Below are positions 8,085-15,306 of a DNA stretch of 37,240 nucleotides, piece by piece. The stretch is taken from positions 1 through 37,240 of the IMG/VR virus record IMGVR_UViG_3300047174_000302. The stretch is one strand, 5' to 3'. The DNA is from a virus. How positions within the stretch are numbered: position 1 is the stretch's first letter; each line of letters starts with the position of its first letter. The notes under the pieces were generated by a model. That model saw only the letters and a list, made by a program, of their open reading frames with translations. It was not told the DNA's origin and did no database searches. The position numbers and the translations under genes are program-made.

Positions 8085-8354
8085 TTAATGATTGGCCGGA
8101 GCGGGAGGCGCCGCGCTGTCCTTCAAAAGGGAAGGCGTCGGATTAAGCGCAACACTTTTGCCATCTTGATCAATAATGGTAAACGTCCGCGTTGCCGACT
8201 TGGAAAGAACGGCTAACGCAAACCGCAGCAAACTCTCCTCGTCTCGGAACCCAAGTTTGTCTGCGGCGATCTTGAGCGCTTGGTAATCCCCATTACTGAA
8301 CAAAAAGGGCATACCCGTGCTGTTGTCGGGTGGTGATTGACGAACGATGGCCAT
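8085..8354 (-). CDS. Small accessory protein of unknown function
   Basis: This 89-residue protein is not recognised. It has a helix-rich core (YQALKIAADKLGFRDEESLL) leading to a Ser/Ala helix, then a short beta section (TRTFTIIDQDGKSVAL) and a Pro/Ala tail. The pattern of a short sequence ending in a Lys-rich helix resembles small regulatory partners that accompany membrane effectors. It starts at ATG 8354 and is followed eight bases later by the tail-anchored membrane protein, with which it probably forms a two-gene unit. Composition is AT-richer than the phage core. A sigma-70-like promoter can be proposed about 130 bases upstream. Confidence 0.58.
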   Translation of the reverse strand: MAIVRQSPPDNSTGMPFLFSNGDYQALKIAADKLGFRDEESLLRFALAVLSKSATRTFTIIDQDGKSVALNPTPSLLKDSAAPPAPANH

Positions 8355-8484
8355 GCGGGGGGTTCCAAACTAAGGTGACAAGTCAGGGAAGCAAGCCAGT
8401 CAGGTGCCAGTCGCTAATATTTTGCATATCGGCACGGAGCGATGAGTGAATTACCTCGGAGCCACCCGGCTGACAAGAAAGCAT

Positions 8485-8512
8485 ATCATAAAATCGGCTC
8501 GACGTCCCTCAA
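8485..8512 (-). promoter_or_regulatory. Candidate sigma-70-type promoter for the leftward accessory/lysis genes
   Basis: On the minus strand TTGAGG (8507-8512) is followed after 16 bases by TATGAT (8485-8490), which is five of six to the -10 consensus. Transcription would start near 8478 and run into the accessory pair at 8354 and perhaps on into the lysis-packaging genes. It lies in the 197-base gene-free stretch 8355-8551, otherwise without clear structure. Prediction by eye only. Confidence 0.4.
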
Positions 8513-8551
8513 GGAAACTCTTGTTAGTCAGGTTTATAACGCAGGATCGGT

Positions 8552-9232
8552 TCACAGCGGACGTCCAGCCGCCACCCAATCCTCCTTCGTCAGCGACCCG
8601 GCGGGCGCGAAGATCGGCAGCCCGCTGTCCGAGACGCCAACCTTGATCAGGTCGAACGTCTGAATCTGGTCGCTAGTGAGTGGCCAAGTCAGGATGGCTT
8701 TCTCGCCGGAGAGCTTGAGGCCTGCCGGTATCGCCGTTGGGTTGCTGGTCGGGGTTCCTCCCACGACGGCATAATCCTGCACGTAAAGTTGCACCGCCGA
8801 GCCCACGCCCAAATCACGTCCGTCGGAAAGGATCGCCTCGCCGCTCTCTATCAACTTCACGGTGAGCTTGTACGTGTTCGCGTCGGCGCGAGGGAGTACC
8901 TTGCCATGGACGTAGGCATAACGCCCCGCCGCCTGCTTGAAGCTGGCGTCATCGGCCGCGTCTGCCACGGCCGCGTCAGCCCGTTGATTCTGCTCGGTCA
9001 AAGCAACTTTGGCCGCAGCCGGGTCGTAGCCGAATCGCTTCTGCAAATCCGACGGCAGCTTCTCCAGCGGCACGATGGCGCCGCCCGAGTCGCTCTCGAT
9101 CGTCACCGACGTCACCGAGTGCTTGAGGAACGTCACGTTCTTGTAGACCTTCCCGTCGGAAAGGGTCAAGTCCTCCGCCTGGGCCGCCAAGCCCAGCGCT
9201 AACATTGCTGCCAAGAAAGCCAACCGCTTCAT
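8552..9232 (-). CDS. Secreted protein, verrucomicrobial type (lysogenic cargo)
   Basis: The 226-residue protein has a clean signal peptide (MKRLAFLAAMLALGLAAQA, cut after AQA at residue 19). A short domain follows: DLTLSDGKVYKNVTFLKHSV, then a segment with IVPLEKLPSDLQKRFGYDP around residues 55-73. This domain is familiar from many secreted proteins of Verrucomicrobia, where it has no assigned function. The remainder contains Ala-rich helices and beta strands. The gene lies only three bases after the repressor stop on the same strand. Its ribosome site (AGGAGG, six bases before ATG) is formed by the repressor's last two Arg codons, so it should be made in lysogens. It could alter the host envelope or be neutral host-derived cargo. 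Confidence 0.7.
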   Translation of the reverse strand: MKRLAFLAAMLALGLAAQAEDLTLSDGKVYKNVTFLKHSVTSVTIESDSGGAIVPLEKLPSDLQKRFGYDPAAAKVALTEQNQRADAAVADAADDASFKQAAGRYAYVHGKVLPRADANTYKLTVKLIESGEAILSDGRDLGVGSAVQLYVQDYAVVGGTPTSNPTAIPAGLKLSGEKAILTWPLTSDQIQTFDLIKVGVSDSGLPIFAPAGSLTKEDWVAAGRPL

Positions 9233-9235
9233 CGT

Positions 9236-10009
9236 TTACCTCCTCACGATTTTGTTTACCGAAAGCACGGGGCGGATCCAGTGAAAATCATCCCGGTGAT
9301 AATCCATGGGGTCGTACGTGGGGTTGTACGATTTAAGGCGAATTTTCTCCGGGTCACCGCCTACCAGGAACATCAGCTTGAAAGCTGTCCCCTCCTCCTT
9401 GATGTTGGCAATGACGAGGTCTCCGTTTCGAGGAGGTGTGTTCGGCAGCACGATCGCCACGTCGCCGTCAGAGTATTTGGGTTCCATTGAGTCTCCGCGC
9501 AGTTGTACGGCGAACGCTCGATCGTCCGTAACCGCAGCGGGAATCAATTCCAGCCACTCATCAGGCATTTGCGCGAAGTCCACCGCTTGCCCGGCCTGCG
9601 CCCACGATAGGACCGGAATCATCCGGACGCCTGCCGGATAAGGTACCGCGTTGACTACGCCCTTCTGCTTGTAATCCGACGCGCTCTCCCGGAAAACGGA
9701 TAGAGCCGCCGACGGTAGATGCATGACGTCGGTGATCACCTGTTCTCCTACTCGCTGCGAGCGCTCGTTTAACTTCGGTTCCTTTCCCTCAAGCAACCAT
9801 TCCGGGCGCACACCTAACATATCAGCCAGATCGAAGAGGATGCGCGGTTGCGGCACATACCCGCGATTGAACCAGCCAGACACGGTTCCCTGAGAAATCC
9901 CGAGCCGGTTCGCGACGGAAATTTGCGTAATCCCGTACCGAACCAACTCCGCCTCAAGCCTCTTGGCAAAGCTATCGGAAGTTCGGGTCTTTGAACGCTT
10001 AGGCGGCAT
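9236..10009 (-). CDS. Phage repressor, HTH plus S24 (LexA-like) autopeptidase
   Basis: The 257-residue protein has an N-terminal Cro/C1-type helix-turn-helix (QISVANRLGISQGTVSGWF, residues 29-47) and a C-terminal S24 peptidase domain. The Ala139-Gly140 bond in SWAQAG is the expected self-cleavage site, Ser174 in RGDSMEP is the nucleophile and Lys211 in GTAFKLMF the base. Such repressors keep prophages silent until RecA-stimulated cleavage after DNA damage. This differs from Mu's own repressor, which is not of the S24 type, and suggests SOS-responsive induction. The gene faces a Cro-like gene across a 118-base control region with palindromes. A ribosome site AGAGG precedes ATG 10009. Confidence 0.92.
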   Translation of the reverse strand: MPPKRSKTRTSDSFAKRLEAELVRYGITQISVANRLGISQGTVSGWFNRGYVPQPRILFDLADMLGVRPEWLLEGKEPKLNERSQRVGEQVITDVMHLPSAALSVFRESASDYKQKGVVNAVPYPAGVRMIPVLSWAQAGQAVDFAQMPDEWLELIPAAVTDDRAFAVQLRGDSMEPKYSDGDVAIVLPNTPPRNGDLVIANIKEEGTAFKLMFLVGGDPEKIRLKSYNPTYDPMDYHRDDFHWIRPVLSVNKIVRR

Positions 10010-10054
10010 GGCGAAAATCCTCTATCTCACTATTCGAGCTAGAACACAATCTTT

Positions 10055-10068
10055 TTTACCGAGGTAAA
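10055..10068. promoter_or_regulatory. Perfect 14-bp palindrome, candidate operator
   Basis: TTTACCGAGGTAAA is a perfect inverted repeat (six-base arms, two-base centre) in the repressor-Cro intergenic region, 46 bases upstream of the repressor start. The place, symmetry and length suit a dimeric C1/Cro-type operator. The half-site TTTACCGA recurs once inside the repressor's 3' end (about 9255-9262), which may be chance. Confidence 0.5.
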
Positions 10069-10069
10069 C

Positions 10070-10093
10070 AAACGGATAATTGAATTTCCGTTT
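10070..10093. promoter_or_regulatory. Inverted repeat of AAACGGA half-sites, second operator candidate
   Basis: AAACGGA at 10070-10076 is mirrored by TCCGTTT at 10087-10093 with ten bases between. A third half-site (AACGGATA) repeats at 10107-10114 in the same orientation as the first, spaced 36 bases away. Repeated half-sites at regular spacing in a divergent control region suggest cooperative binding by the repressor or the Cro-like protein. Confidence 0.42.
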
Positions 10094-10120
10094 GACCGGT
10101 TCCGCTAACGGATATACAAC
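10092..10120 (+). promoter_or_regulatory. Candidate rightward early promoter
   Basis: TTGACC at 10092-10097 is followed by TATACA (15-base spacing) or TACAAC (17-base spacing, 10115-10120). Either would start transcription close to the Cro-like ATG at 10128 and would overlap the AACGGA half-sites, so a bound repressor would block it. The spacing ambiguity keeps confidence low. Confidence 0.32.
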
Positions 10121-10127
10121 GTCCCGT

Positions 10128-10325
10128 ATGTTCGATCACGAACGGGTGAAGCGGGAGATGAAGCAGAAGGGCTGGAGCTACCGCTCGGCTGCCGCGCATG
10201 TCGGAAAATCCTACCAGTGGATTTGTCTGGTCCTGAATGGGAAGGCAACCAGCAAGCCGGTTCTAAAGGCGATTTCCCGCCTCCCCGTTCGGTCCAAGGC
10301 GAAGCCTTCTCAGGCCTCCGTTTAA
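10128..10325 (+). CDS. Cro/Ner-like small DNA-binding protein
   Basis: The 65-residue basic protein contains a helix-turn-helix-like piece (WSYRSAAAHVGKSYQWICLV, around residues 16-35) and a Lys/Arg-rich end. It is the first gene of the rightward early operon, opposite the repressor, where Mu has ner and lambda has cro; a role in shutting down early or repressor transcription is inferred. I chose ATG 10128 (MFDHERVK); a TTG at 10080 in frame would place the operators inside the gene. No strong ribosome site precedes the ATG, and if the proposed promoter is right the message would be nearly leaderless. Confidence 0.68.
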   Translation: MFDHERVKREMKQKGWSYRSAAAHVGKSYQWICLVLNGKATSKPVLKAISRLPVRSKAKPSQASV

Positions 10326-10337
10326 CGATTTTTATTT

Positions 10338-11147
10338 ATGACCACCGACATCATCCAAGTTTCCCCCCAAAGCCTCACCCTTCACCCCGCGCTGGCGAAT
10401 TTCCCCGGCCTGTCTGACGACCAGCATGCGGCGCTGGAAAACTCGGTGAAGGTCTTCGGCATCCTCACGCCGCTGGTGGCGGATGCCGAGCGCCGGGTTT
10501 ACGACGGGCGCACCCGGCTGCGCATCGCGCAGGTGCTGGAGCTTCCGTCCATCCCCGTCGCCATCCGGCCGGAGCCGGACGTGCTGGCGGTCGCCATCGA
10601 GAGCGCCGTCGCGCGCCGCCAGCTTACCCGCTCCGGCATCGCGTTCCTACTCTTCGAGCAGCATCCGCAGTTAGTCAAGGAGCGCAACAAAGGCGGCCGG
10701 CCCAAAAAACTGGCTGGAATCCAGCCAGTTTCCGGTCAGGAGCTGGGCAGCTATCGCGATCTTGCTCTGCGTTACCGGGTTCCGCGTGAACATTTCGGCT
10801 ACCTCGCCGAGATGCACGCCGGCATGGAGGCCGAGCAATGGGCCGAGCTGCGGCGCCTGGTCCTTTTTGAGGAAGCGTCCATCCCGCGTCAGTACGCCGG
10901 GTTCCGCACGGGCCAGCCCGCCGGCGCCCAGCGCGGGGCCGTCATCTACGCCGCGCTCAACGCCCAGGGCGAGCTCGACGGCATCCTGCCGCGCGCCTTC
11001 GCCTCCCTCCGCAACGGCTGGGAGAAGTGGCGCGACGTCCCCACCGACGCCAAGGCCGCTGTGGAGAAGGAGTGGGAGCTCCTACTCGAGGATGCGCCCG
11101 AGGAACTGCTCAAGATTGCGGCACGGAAGGGGGCACGTCGTGGGTAA
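10338..11147 (+). CDS. ParB/Srx-domain protein of the early operon
   Basis: The 269-residue protein opens with a ParB-like N-terminal domain. The elements are LTLHPALANFPGLSDDQ, then a helix, then FGILTPLVA, VYDGRTRLRIAQVLEL and PVAIR, near residues 13-80. This fold binds nucleotide (CTP in true ParB proteins) and occurs in many phage regulators. A Lys/Arg-rich GGRPKK motif near residue 118, AT-hook-like, could bind DNA, and the rest is helical. It follows the Cro-like gene after 12 bases and lies before the transposase, a position where some Mu-like phages of this sort carry a ParB protein. Partner ParA is absent, so plasmid-type partitioning is unlikely. The start ATG 10338 has no clear ribosome site (AT-rich leader). 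Confidence 0.72.
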   Translation: MTTDIIQVSPQSLTLHPALANFPGLSDDQHAALENSVKVFGILTPLVADAERRVYDGRTRLRIAQVLELPSIPVAIRPEPDVLAVAIESAVARRQLTRSGIAFLLFEQHPQLVKERNKGGRPKKLAGIQPVSGQELGSYRDLALRYRVPREHFGYLAEMHAGMEAEQWAELRRLVLFEEASIPRQYAGFRTGQPAGAQRGAVIYAALNAQGELDGILPRAFASLRNGWEKWRDVPTDAKAAVEKEWELLLEDAPEELLKIAARKGARRG

Positions 11148-11352
11148 GTTTTCCCTCACCGTCGGCGAGCCGGCCATGCCGCCGATCATCGTCACCACCC
11201 AGGACGGTTCCATCGGCCTGCGGCAGGGTATGTCCGCCGTCCCTGCCGACACCGAGTACGACTACGTCTTTCTCGAGCCCGAGGTGGTCGACGACTTGAT
11301 CCTCGCGCTCATGCAGGCGCGCCGCCACATCGCGAAGGGAACGGTCAAATGA
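11140..11352 (+). CDS. Small hypothetical early protein
   Basis: A 70-residue protein read from GTG 11140, overlapping the end of the ParB-like gene; a purine run GGAAGGGGG directly upstream is a good ribosome site. An internal ATG at 11176 is an alternative. The sequence is beta-like at first (PPIIVTTQDGSIGLRQG) and ends in a helix with LEPEVVDDLILALMQARRHI. It is not recognised. Its stop overlaps the next start (ATGA), which supports it as a real operon member. Confidence 0.6.
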   Translation: MGKFSLTVGEPAMPPIIVTTQDGSIGLRQGMSAVPADTEYDYVFLEPEVVDDLILALMQARRHIAKGTVK

Positions 11353-11534
11353 CGCCGCTCGCCCGCCGGCTGCGCACCTTCGCCGACGCGTCGATCTGCG
11401 CCGTGTTCGTCACGATCGGGGCGCTTCTCGTCCTTGATCCGTTCTACCTGGTCAAGGTCTTCGGCCTCGCCGTCATCATCTTCGCCTTCCTCCTCCTTGC
11501 CGAGGAGCGCGCGGACTACCGGAGGGGTGAGTGA
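11349..11534 (+). CDS. Small two-segment membrane protein
   Basis: This 61-residue protein has two hydrophobic segments (ICAVFVTIGALLVLDPF and FGLAVIIFAFLLLAE) separated by a short turn, and charged ends. It is probably a hairpin in the inner membrane. Its function is unknown. It is coupled to its neighbours by four-base overlaps on both sides. A small membrane protein early in a phage operon could serve exclusion of other phages, but nothing in the sequence proves it. Confidence 0.6.
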   Translation: MTPLARRLRTFADASICAVFVTIGALLVLDPFYLVKVFGLAVIIFAFLLLAEERADYRRGE

Positions 11535-11929
11535 TGCGCGCCGACTGGGCCCATCTTTCCAAGTATCGCGTTCGCGTTGGCGAGTTCGGCACGGATGACG
11601 CGATCGGCCGCTACGGTGCTTTCCAGATCACTAGGGGCCGACTCGGCTTCGTTGTCATTGCGGCAAGCGCGGAGAAGGAACCAGAAATCGAGTGGGAGCA
11701 CGTCTCCGTTCGTGCTGTTGAGCTTTCGCACAAGGGCAACGAGACCGGGTCTCGAACTCCGACATGGGCGGAGATGTGCGCCATCAAGGCGCTGTTTTGG
11801 GACGAGGATGAGTGCGTGGTTCAGTTCCACCCTCCGAAGGCGGACTATGTAAATCGTCACCCGCATGTGCTGCACCTCTGGAAGCTCAAGACATCCGCAT
11901 TTCCGCGGCCACCGAAAGGGCTGGTCTAA
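11534..11929 (+). CDS. DUF7694-like phage protein
   Basis: The 131-residue protein resembles a family of small phage/prophage proteins (DUF7694). They share a GAFxI start, a Trp-Glu-His-Val-Ser motif (EWEHVSVR near residue 54), a WAEMCAIKALFWDEDE core and an ending QFHPPKADYVNRHP...LHLW. All four are present here. Function is not known. ATG 11534 is preferred to the GTG at 11531, because GGAGGGG ends six bases before the ATG. The gene ends immediately before the transposase ATG. Confidence 0.68.
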   Translation: MRADWAHLSKYRVRVGEFGTDDAIGRYGAFQITRGRLGFVVIAASAEKEPEIEWEHVSVRAVELSHKGNETGSRTPTWAEMCAIKALFWDEDECVVQFHPPKADYVNRHPHVLHLWKLKTSAFPRPPKGLV

Positions 11930-13753
11930 ATGCCCCCGCGCGATCCCACCGCCGTGGCGCAGCAGCGCGCCGAGCTGCTCACCCGCGTCGCCCAGGGCGA
12001 ATCGCTCAAGGCCGTCGGCCTTTCGCCCGCGACCTACTCGCGGTACCGCAGCGACTACGCCGCGGAGGGCCTGGAGGGCCTCAAGCCCAAGTGGGCCAAG
12101 TGCGGCCGCAAGCCCCTGGCCAGGCTGGATGACATCGAGCAGACCATGGTCAAGGGTCTCTACGTCCAGACCGGGTCCATCACCCTCGCGCTTTCGCAGC
12201 TCGCGCAGTCGCCCACCTGCAGCCAGGCCACGGCCGATGCCATCCTGCGCACGCGCCGCAGCAAGCACACGCTCACCCGCACGCTGCGGGAGCAGGTGAA
12301 GGACGTCGCCCCGGCCGTGCACGCCTTCCACCGCGGCACCAAGGCGCTCAGCCGCGGCTTCATCTGCCCGCGCACGCTCACCTACCTGGACCCCCTCGGC
12401 CACGAGCAGCCGCTCCTCGTCGGGGACCTGTCGGAACGGGACGACATGTCCAACAACTTCGTCGGCTGGGTGGATTGGCCCTGGGGTGGCGACCCGTGCA
12501 GCGACCGTTTCGGCGTCCGCGTCTTCCGCGGGCAGAACCTGCTCCAGCTCGACGTCCGGTCGCTTTACTTCCAAAGCTTCTGCTTCCTGGTGCGGCAGCG
12601 GGACAGCTACCGGGCGGACGACATCTGGCAGTGGGTCGGCCACAGCTACCGCGACACGTTCAAGCCCGCGCTCGGCGAGCGCTGGGAGCGCGGCATCTGG
12701 AAGGCGCACCAGCTCCGCGGCACGCCCATTTCGCCCGGCCACACCAGCGACGAGCGGCGCCTCGGCGGCCTGCAGGCGCTCGGCCTGCGCGTGATCGAGA
12801 GCCAATCCCCCACCACCAAGATCATCGAGAACCGGTTCCGCTACTTCCAGCGCGTCTGCCGCACCATCCCGGGCCAGATCGGCGCCACCCGCGGCGAGAT
12901 GGAGCGCGAGACCAAGCTGTGGATGGAGTGCCAGCAGGGCCGCAAGGATCCGCGCCACTACTTCCTCTCCATGGCGCAGCTCACGGACGCGATCGAGCAG
13001 AAGCTCCACTTCGTCAACAGCGAGCGGGTGGAGGGCACGCTTTACCACGACATCCCGGCCGAGCTCTACGCCGCCGGCCTGGCCGCGCGGGCGGAGCTTT
13101 TGCGCCCCCTCGGCGCGGAGGAGACCTACCTCTTCTCCCGCGACCGGCGCGAGGCCACCGCCAGCCGCGCACACGCCATGGTCCGGTACGTCAATCCCGA
13201 CGGCAAGCGCCAGGCCTGGTGGTTCCATCACCCCCAGTTGCACCGGGAGGAAGGGCAGAAAATCGCCGTTTACTTCGACCGCCAGAACGCCGGCCTCGGG
13301 GCCACGCTGGTGCCCATCCGCAGCAAGCGGCCGAGCGAGGAAGCCGTGCCCACCTACGCGGCCGAGCTGGTCGACGGCATCCCGCAATTCGCCCTGGGGC
13401 TGGAGCGCAACGACGCCATGGCCGACGCGCTGGATCGCCGCAAGGCCTTTGAGGATGCGGTGCGTGTCGAGTACCGCGCACTCGGCCTGCACGGCACGCG
13501 CCTCGCCCGCCGCAGCAGCGTGCGCGATGGCACGGGCAACAGCGCGGAGCTTTCGCAAGGCATTCCCCCCACATCGATGGGCCGCGGGCAGCGGCCTGAA
13601 CCAAGCCGGGTACCGGAACCATCCAGAGCGGGCGACTCCTGCGCGGACCGGGAAGGGACTCGTAAGTCGGCACGGACTGCCCAGCCCATTTCGTCGGATC
13701 GCCTCCGCGAGCTCGAAGACCAATTCACCGAGGAGAACCCCCTCATCACGTAG
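11930..13753 (+). CDS. Mu A-like DDE transposase
   Basis: The 607-residue protein is the transposase that would cut and join phage DNA ends during integration and replication. Residues 20-65 form an HTH-like N-terminal binding domain (SLKAVGLSPATYSRYRSDY). An RNase H-like core spans about 150-310: the first acidic residue is in ERDDMSN (Asp171/172), the last Glu is Glu300 in SPTTKIIENRFRYF, matching the MuA K-x-I-E motif. At the second catalytic position the sequence reads RWERGIW, with Glu253 where MuA has Asp. About 100 residues at the C-terminus are Pro/Arg/Ser-rich and probably disordered, where MuA contacts MuB. A Mu-beta-barrel-like domain is plausible between 440 and 490. The MuB-like partner follows after two small genes. 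Confidence 0.85.
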   Translation: MPPRDPTAVAQQRAELLTRVAQGESLKAVGLSPATYSRYRSDYAAEGLEGLKPKWAKCGRKPLARLDDIEQTMVKGLYVQTGSITLALSQLAQSPTCSQATADAILRTRRSKHTLTRTLREQVKDVAPAVHAFHRGTKALSRGFICPRTLTYLDPLGHEQPLLVGDLSERDDMSNNFVGWVDWPWGGDPCSDRFGVRVFRGQNLLQLDVRSLYFQSFCFLVRQRDSYRADDIWQWVGHSYRDTFKPALGERWERGIWKAHQLRGTPISPGHTSDERRLGGLQALGLRVIESQSPTTKIIENRFRYFQRVCRTIPGQIGATRGEMERETKLWMECQQGRKDPRHYFLSMAQLTDAIEQKLHFVNSERVEGTLYHDIPAELYAAGLAARAELLRPLGAEETYLFSRDRREATASRAHAMVRYVNPDGKRQAWWFHHPQLHREEGQKIAVYFDRQNAGLGATLVPIRSKRPSEEAVPTYAAELVDGIPQFALGLERNDAMADALDRRKAFEDAVRVEYRALGLHGTRLARRSSVRDGTGNSAELSQGIPPTSMGRGQRPEPSRVPEPSRAGDSCADREGTRKSARTAQPISSDRLRELEDQFTEENPLIT

Positions 13754-13780
13754 AAGCCAAAACACACAGGAGACCAGCCC

Positions 13781-14083
13781 ATGTCAGCAGGAGAAATCAC
13801 CCAGGCGCCACCCGGCGCCGTCATCGATCAGCTCGAGTTCCAGATCCTCGTCGGCAACCACCGCGCGTGGCCGACGCACCTCACCGACGCCCAGGTCATG
13901 CCGCGTGGGGACAAGTATGCCATCGCGTACCTGGAAGGGCACGGCCTCGCCATCGTCAGCGCCCAGAGCGGAGCGATCTACATCATCACACTGATGGACC
14001 TCATCCACCTCGCGCAGGACGCCGGCATCGAGAAGGACGCGCCCGTCATCATCGTCCCCGGAGAGGAGGCCCACCGTGGCTGA
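13781..14083 (+). CDS. Small hypothetical protein between transposase genes
   Basis: The 100-residue protein is not recognised. It is mostly beta (DQLEFQILVGNHRAWP, KYAIAYLEGHGLAIVSAQ, AIYIITLMDLIHLA) with a Pro-rich finish. The ATG at 13781 has AGGAGA eight bases upstream. It lies in the MuA-MuB interval where Mu itself has no gene, so it is an insertion relative to Mu. A regulatory or transpososome accessory role is possible but unproved. Confidence 0.62.
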   Translation: MSAGEITQAPPGAVIDQLEFQILVGNHRAWPTHLTDAQVMPRGDKYAIAYLEGHGLAIVSAQSGAIYIITLMDLIHLAQDAGIEKDAPVIIVPGEEAHRG

Positions 14084-14324
14084 GATCATGGATTTTTCGT
14101 TCACCCGACAGGCGATCTTTGGCGACGGAATCAACGGAGGGGTGTCACAGGGCGCCGCGTTCTCCCTTAACGGCCATGTCTTCGTGTCCCAGCGTCCAGG
14201 CAATCGAGCCCAAGCAGCCAGCATCAATCACCAGGTCAACAAGCTGCGGGACCGGTGCCGTCTTCCCCATCCTGTCCCTCATGTAAATCCTGTCCAACCT
14301 GCGGAGGCCCCCGATGGCGCCTGA
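14076..14324 (+). CDS. Small hypothetical protein preceding MuB
   Basis: This 82-residue protein is read from GTG 14076 (GAGAGGAGG ends seven bases upstream), overlapping the upstream gene by eight bases and the MuB-like gene by eleven. It is not recognised; the C-terminal third is Pro- and His-rich. An internal ATG at 14088 is an alternative start. The good ribosome site and the overlaps support it; its role is unknown. Confidence 0.5.
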   Translation: MAEIMDFSFTRQAIFGDGINGGVSQGAAFSLNGHVFVSQRPGNRAQAASINHQVNKLRDRCRLPHPVPHVNPVQPAEAPDGA

Positions 14325-15306
14325 ACTCCTCCGCTCGCAGGATGCCGCCGCGCTCAAGGATTGCGCCGCCCGCATCCAGGAGTGGCAGCAGGTCAAGGCC
14401 CTGTCGGACTCCGCGCTCCTGCGCAAGTTCGACGGCCTCGGCAGCACCACCACCTACAAGCGCATCCTCAAGGGCGACATCGCCGAGCTCGACCTCGAGA
14501 AGCAGCTCATCAACTACCGCTCCGTCGTCGCCCTCATCGAGGCCATGGGCGAGGAGGAGGACGCCGAGGAGCTGTACGAGGATTTCCTCGGCGCGCTCGA
14601 GCTCAAGCGCGCGTTTTTCGAGACGAACAAGACCAACTCCATCGCCCGCTTCATCCTCATCGATGGGGACACCGGCACGGGCAAGACCTCGTGCCTCAAG
14701 CTCCTGGTCAAGAAGTACGGCACCCGCTTCCTCTTCATCGAGGCGACCGACGTGTGGGGAGACCGGCCCCGCGCGCTGCTCTGCGCCATCCTCCTCGCCC
14801 TCGGCGCCAGCGACCTGCCGGAGAGCGAGTACGACTGCCTGCTCAAGGCGGTGGAAATGCTCAACCGCACGCGCAAGGGCATCCTCCTGGATGAGGGGCA
14901 CCACATGGGCCCGCGCTGCCTTAACACCCTCAAGACGATCATCAACCAGACCCCGGGCGAGGTCATCGCCGCGGCCATGCCCACGCTTTGGCGCCGGGTC
15001 GAGCGCGCCGCGTACGAGGAGTCGCGCCAGCTCACCGGCAACCGCCTGGCCGAGCGCATCGTGCTCAACCTGGTGGAGAACGACGTGCTCGGTTTCCTCG
15101 AGCGCCGGCTCCAGGGCATGCCCCGGGCGGACCTCAAGCGCGCGGTCGAGCAGCTCATGAAGGAGGCGCCGCTCCAGGGCAACCACGGGTTCGTGCGGGA
15201 GGTCTGCAAGCGCACGCTGGAGGCGACGGACAAGGGCGAGTCGCCCACGTGGGAAACCTTCCTCACCGGCCTCGCCGCGCAGAAGCAGAAACGGGGGCGC
15301 AAGTGA
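14314..15306 (+). CDS. Mu B-like transposition ATPase (AAA+)
   Basis: The 330-residue protein is the AAA+ partner of the transposase. In Mu, MuB coats target DNA in an ATP-dependent way, picks the target site and activates MuA. Walker A GDTGTGKT is at residues 118-125 and Walker B ILLDE at 190-194, followed by GHHM, a sensor-like element. The N-terminal 100 residues are helical and contain a segment SDSALLRKFDGLGSTTTYKR, an HTH like the MuB N-terminal DNA-binding domain. The C-terminus is Lys/Arg-rich (QKQKRGRK), suited to DNA contact. The stop overlaps the next start (GTGA). It follows MuA after two small genes, the normal A-B order. Confidence 0.88.
   Translation: MAPELLRSQDAAALKDCAARIQEWQQVKALSDSALLRKFDGLGSTTTYKRILKGDIAELDLEKQLINYRSVVALIEAMGEEEDAEELYEDFLGALELKRAFFETNKTNSIARFILIDGDTGTGKTSCLKLLVKKYGTRFLFIEATDVWGDRPRALLCAILLALGASDLPESEYDCLLKAVEMLNRTRKGILLDEGHHMGPRCLNTLKTIINQTPGEVIAAAMPTLWRRVERAAYEESRQLTGNRLAERIVLNLVENDVLGFLERRLQGMPRADLKRAVEQLMKEAPLQGNHGFVREVCKRTLEATDKGESPTWETFLTGLAAQKQKRGRK

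Noticed and set aside
8442-8663. 73-residue plus-strand frame in the 8355-8551 gap
   Set aside because: It runs into the antisense of the secreted protein, has no ribosome site and no protein-like pattern.
11516-13765. 749-residue open frame on the minus strand
   Set aside because: It lies fully opposite the MuA-like gene, has Arg/Ala/Gly/Val-rich shadow composition and no domain; high GC makes long antisense frames common here.
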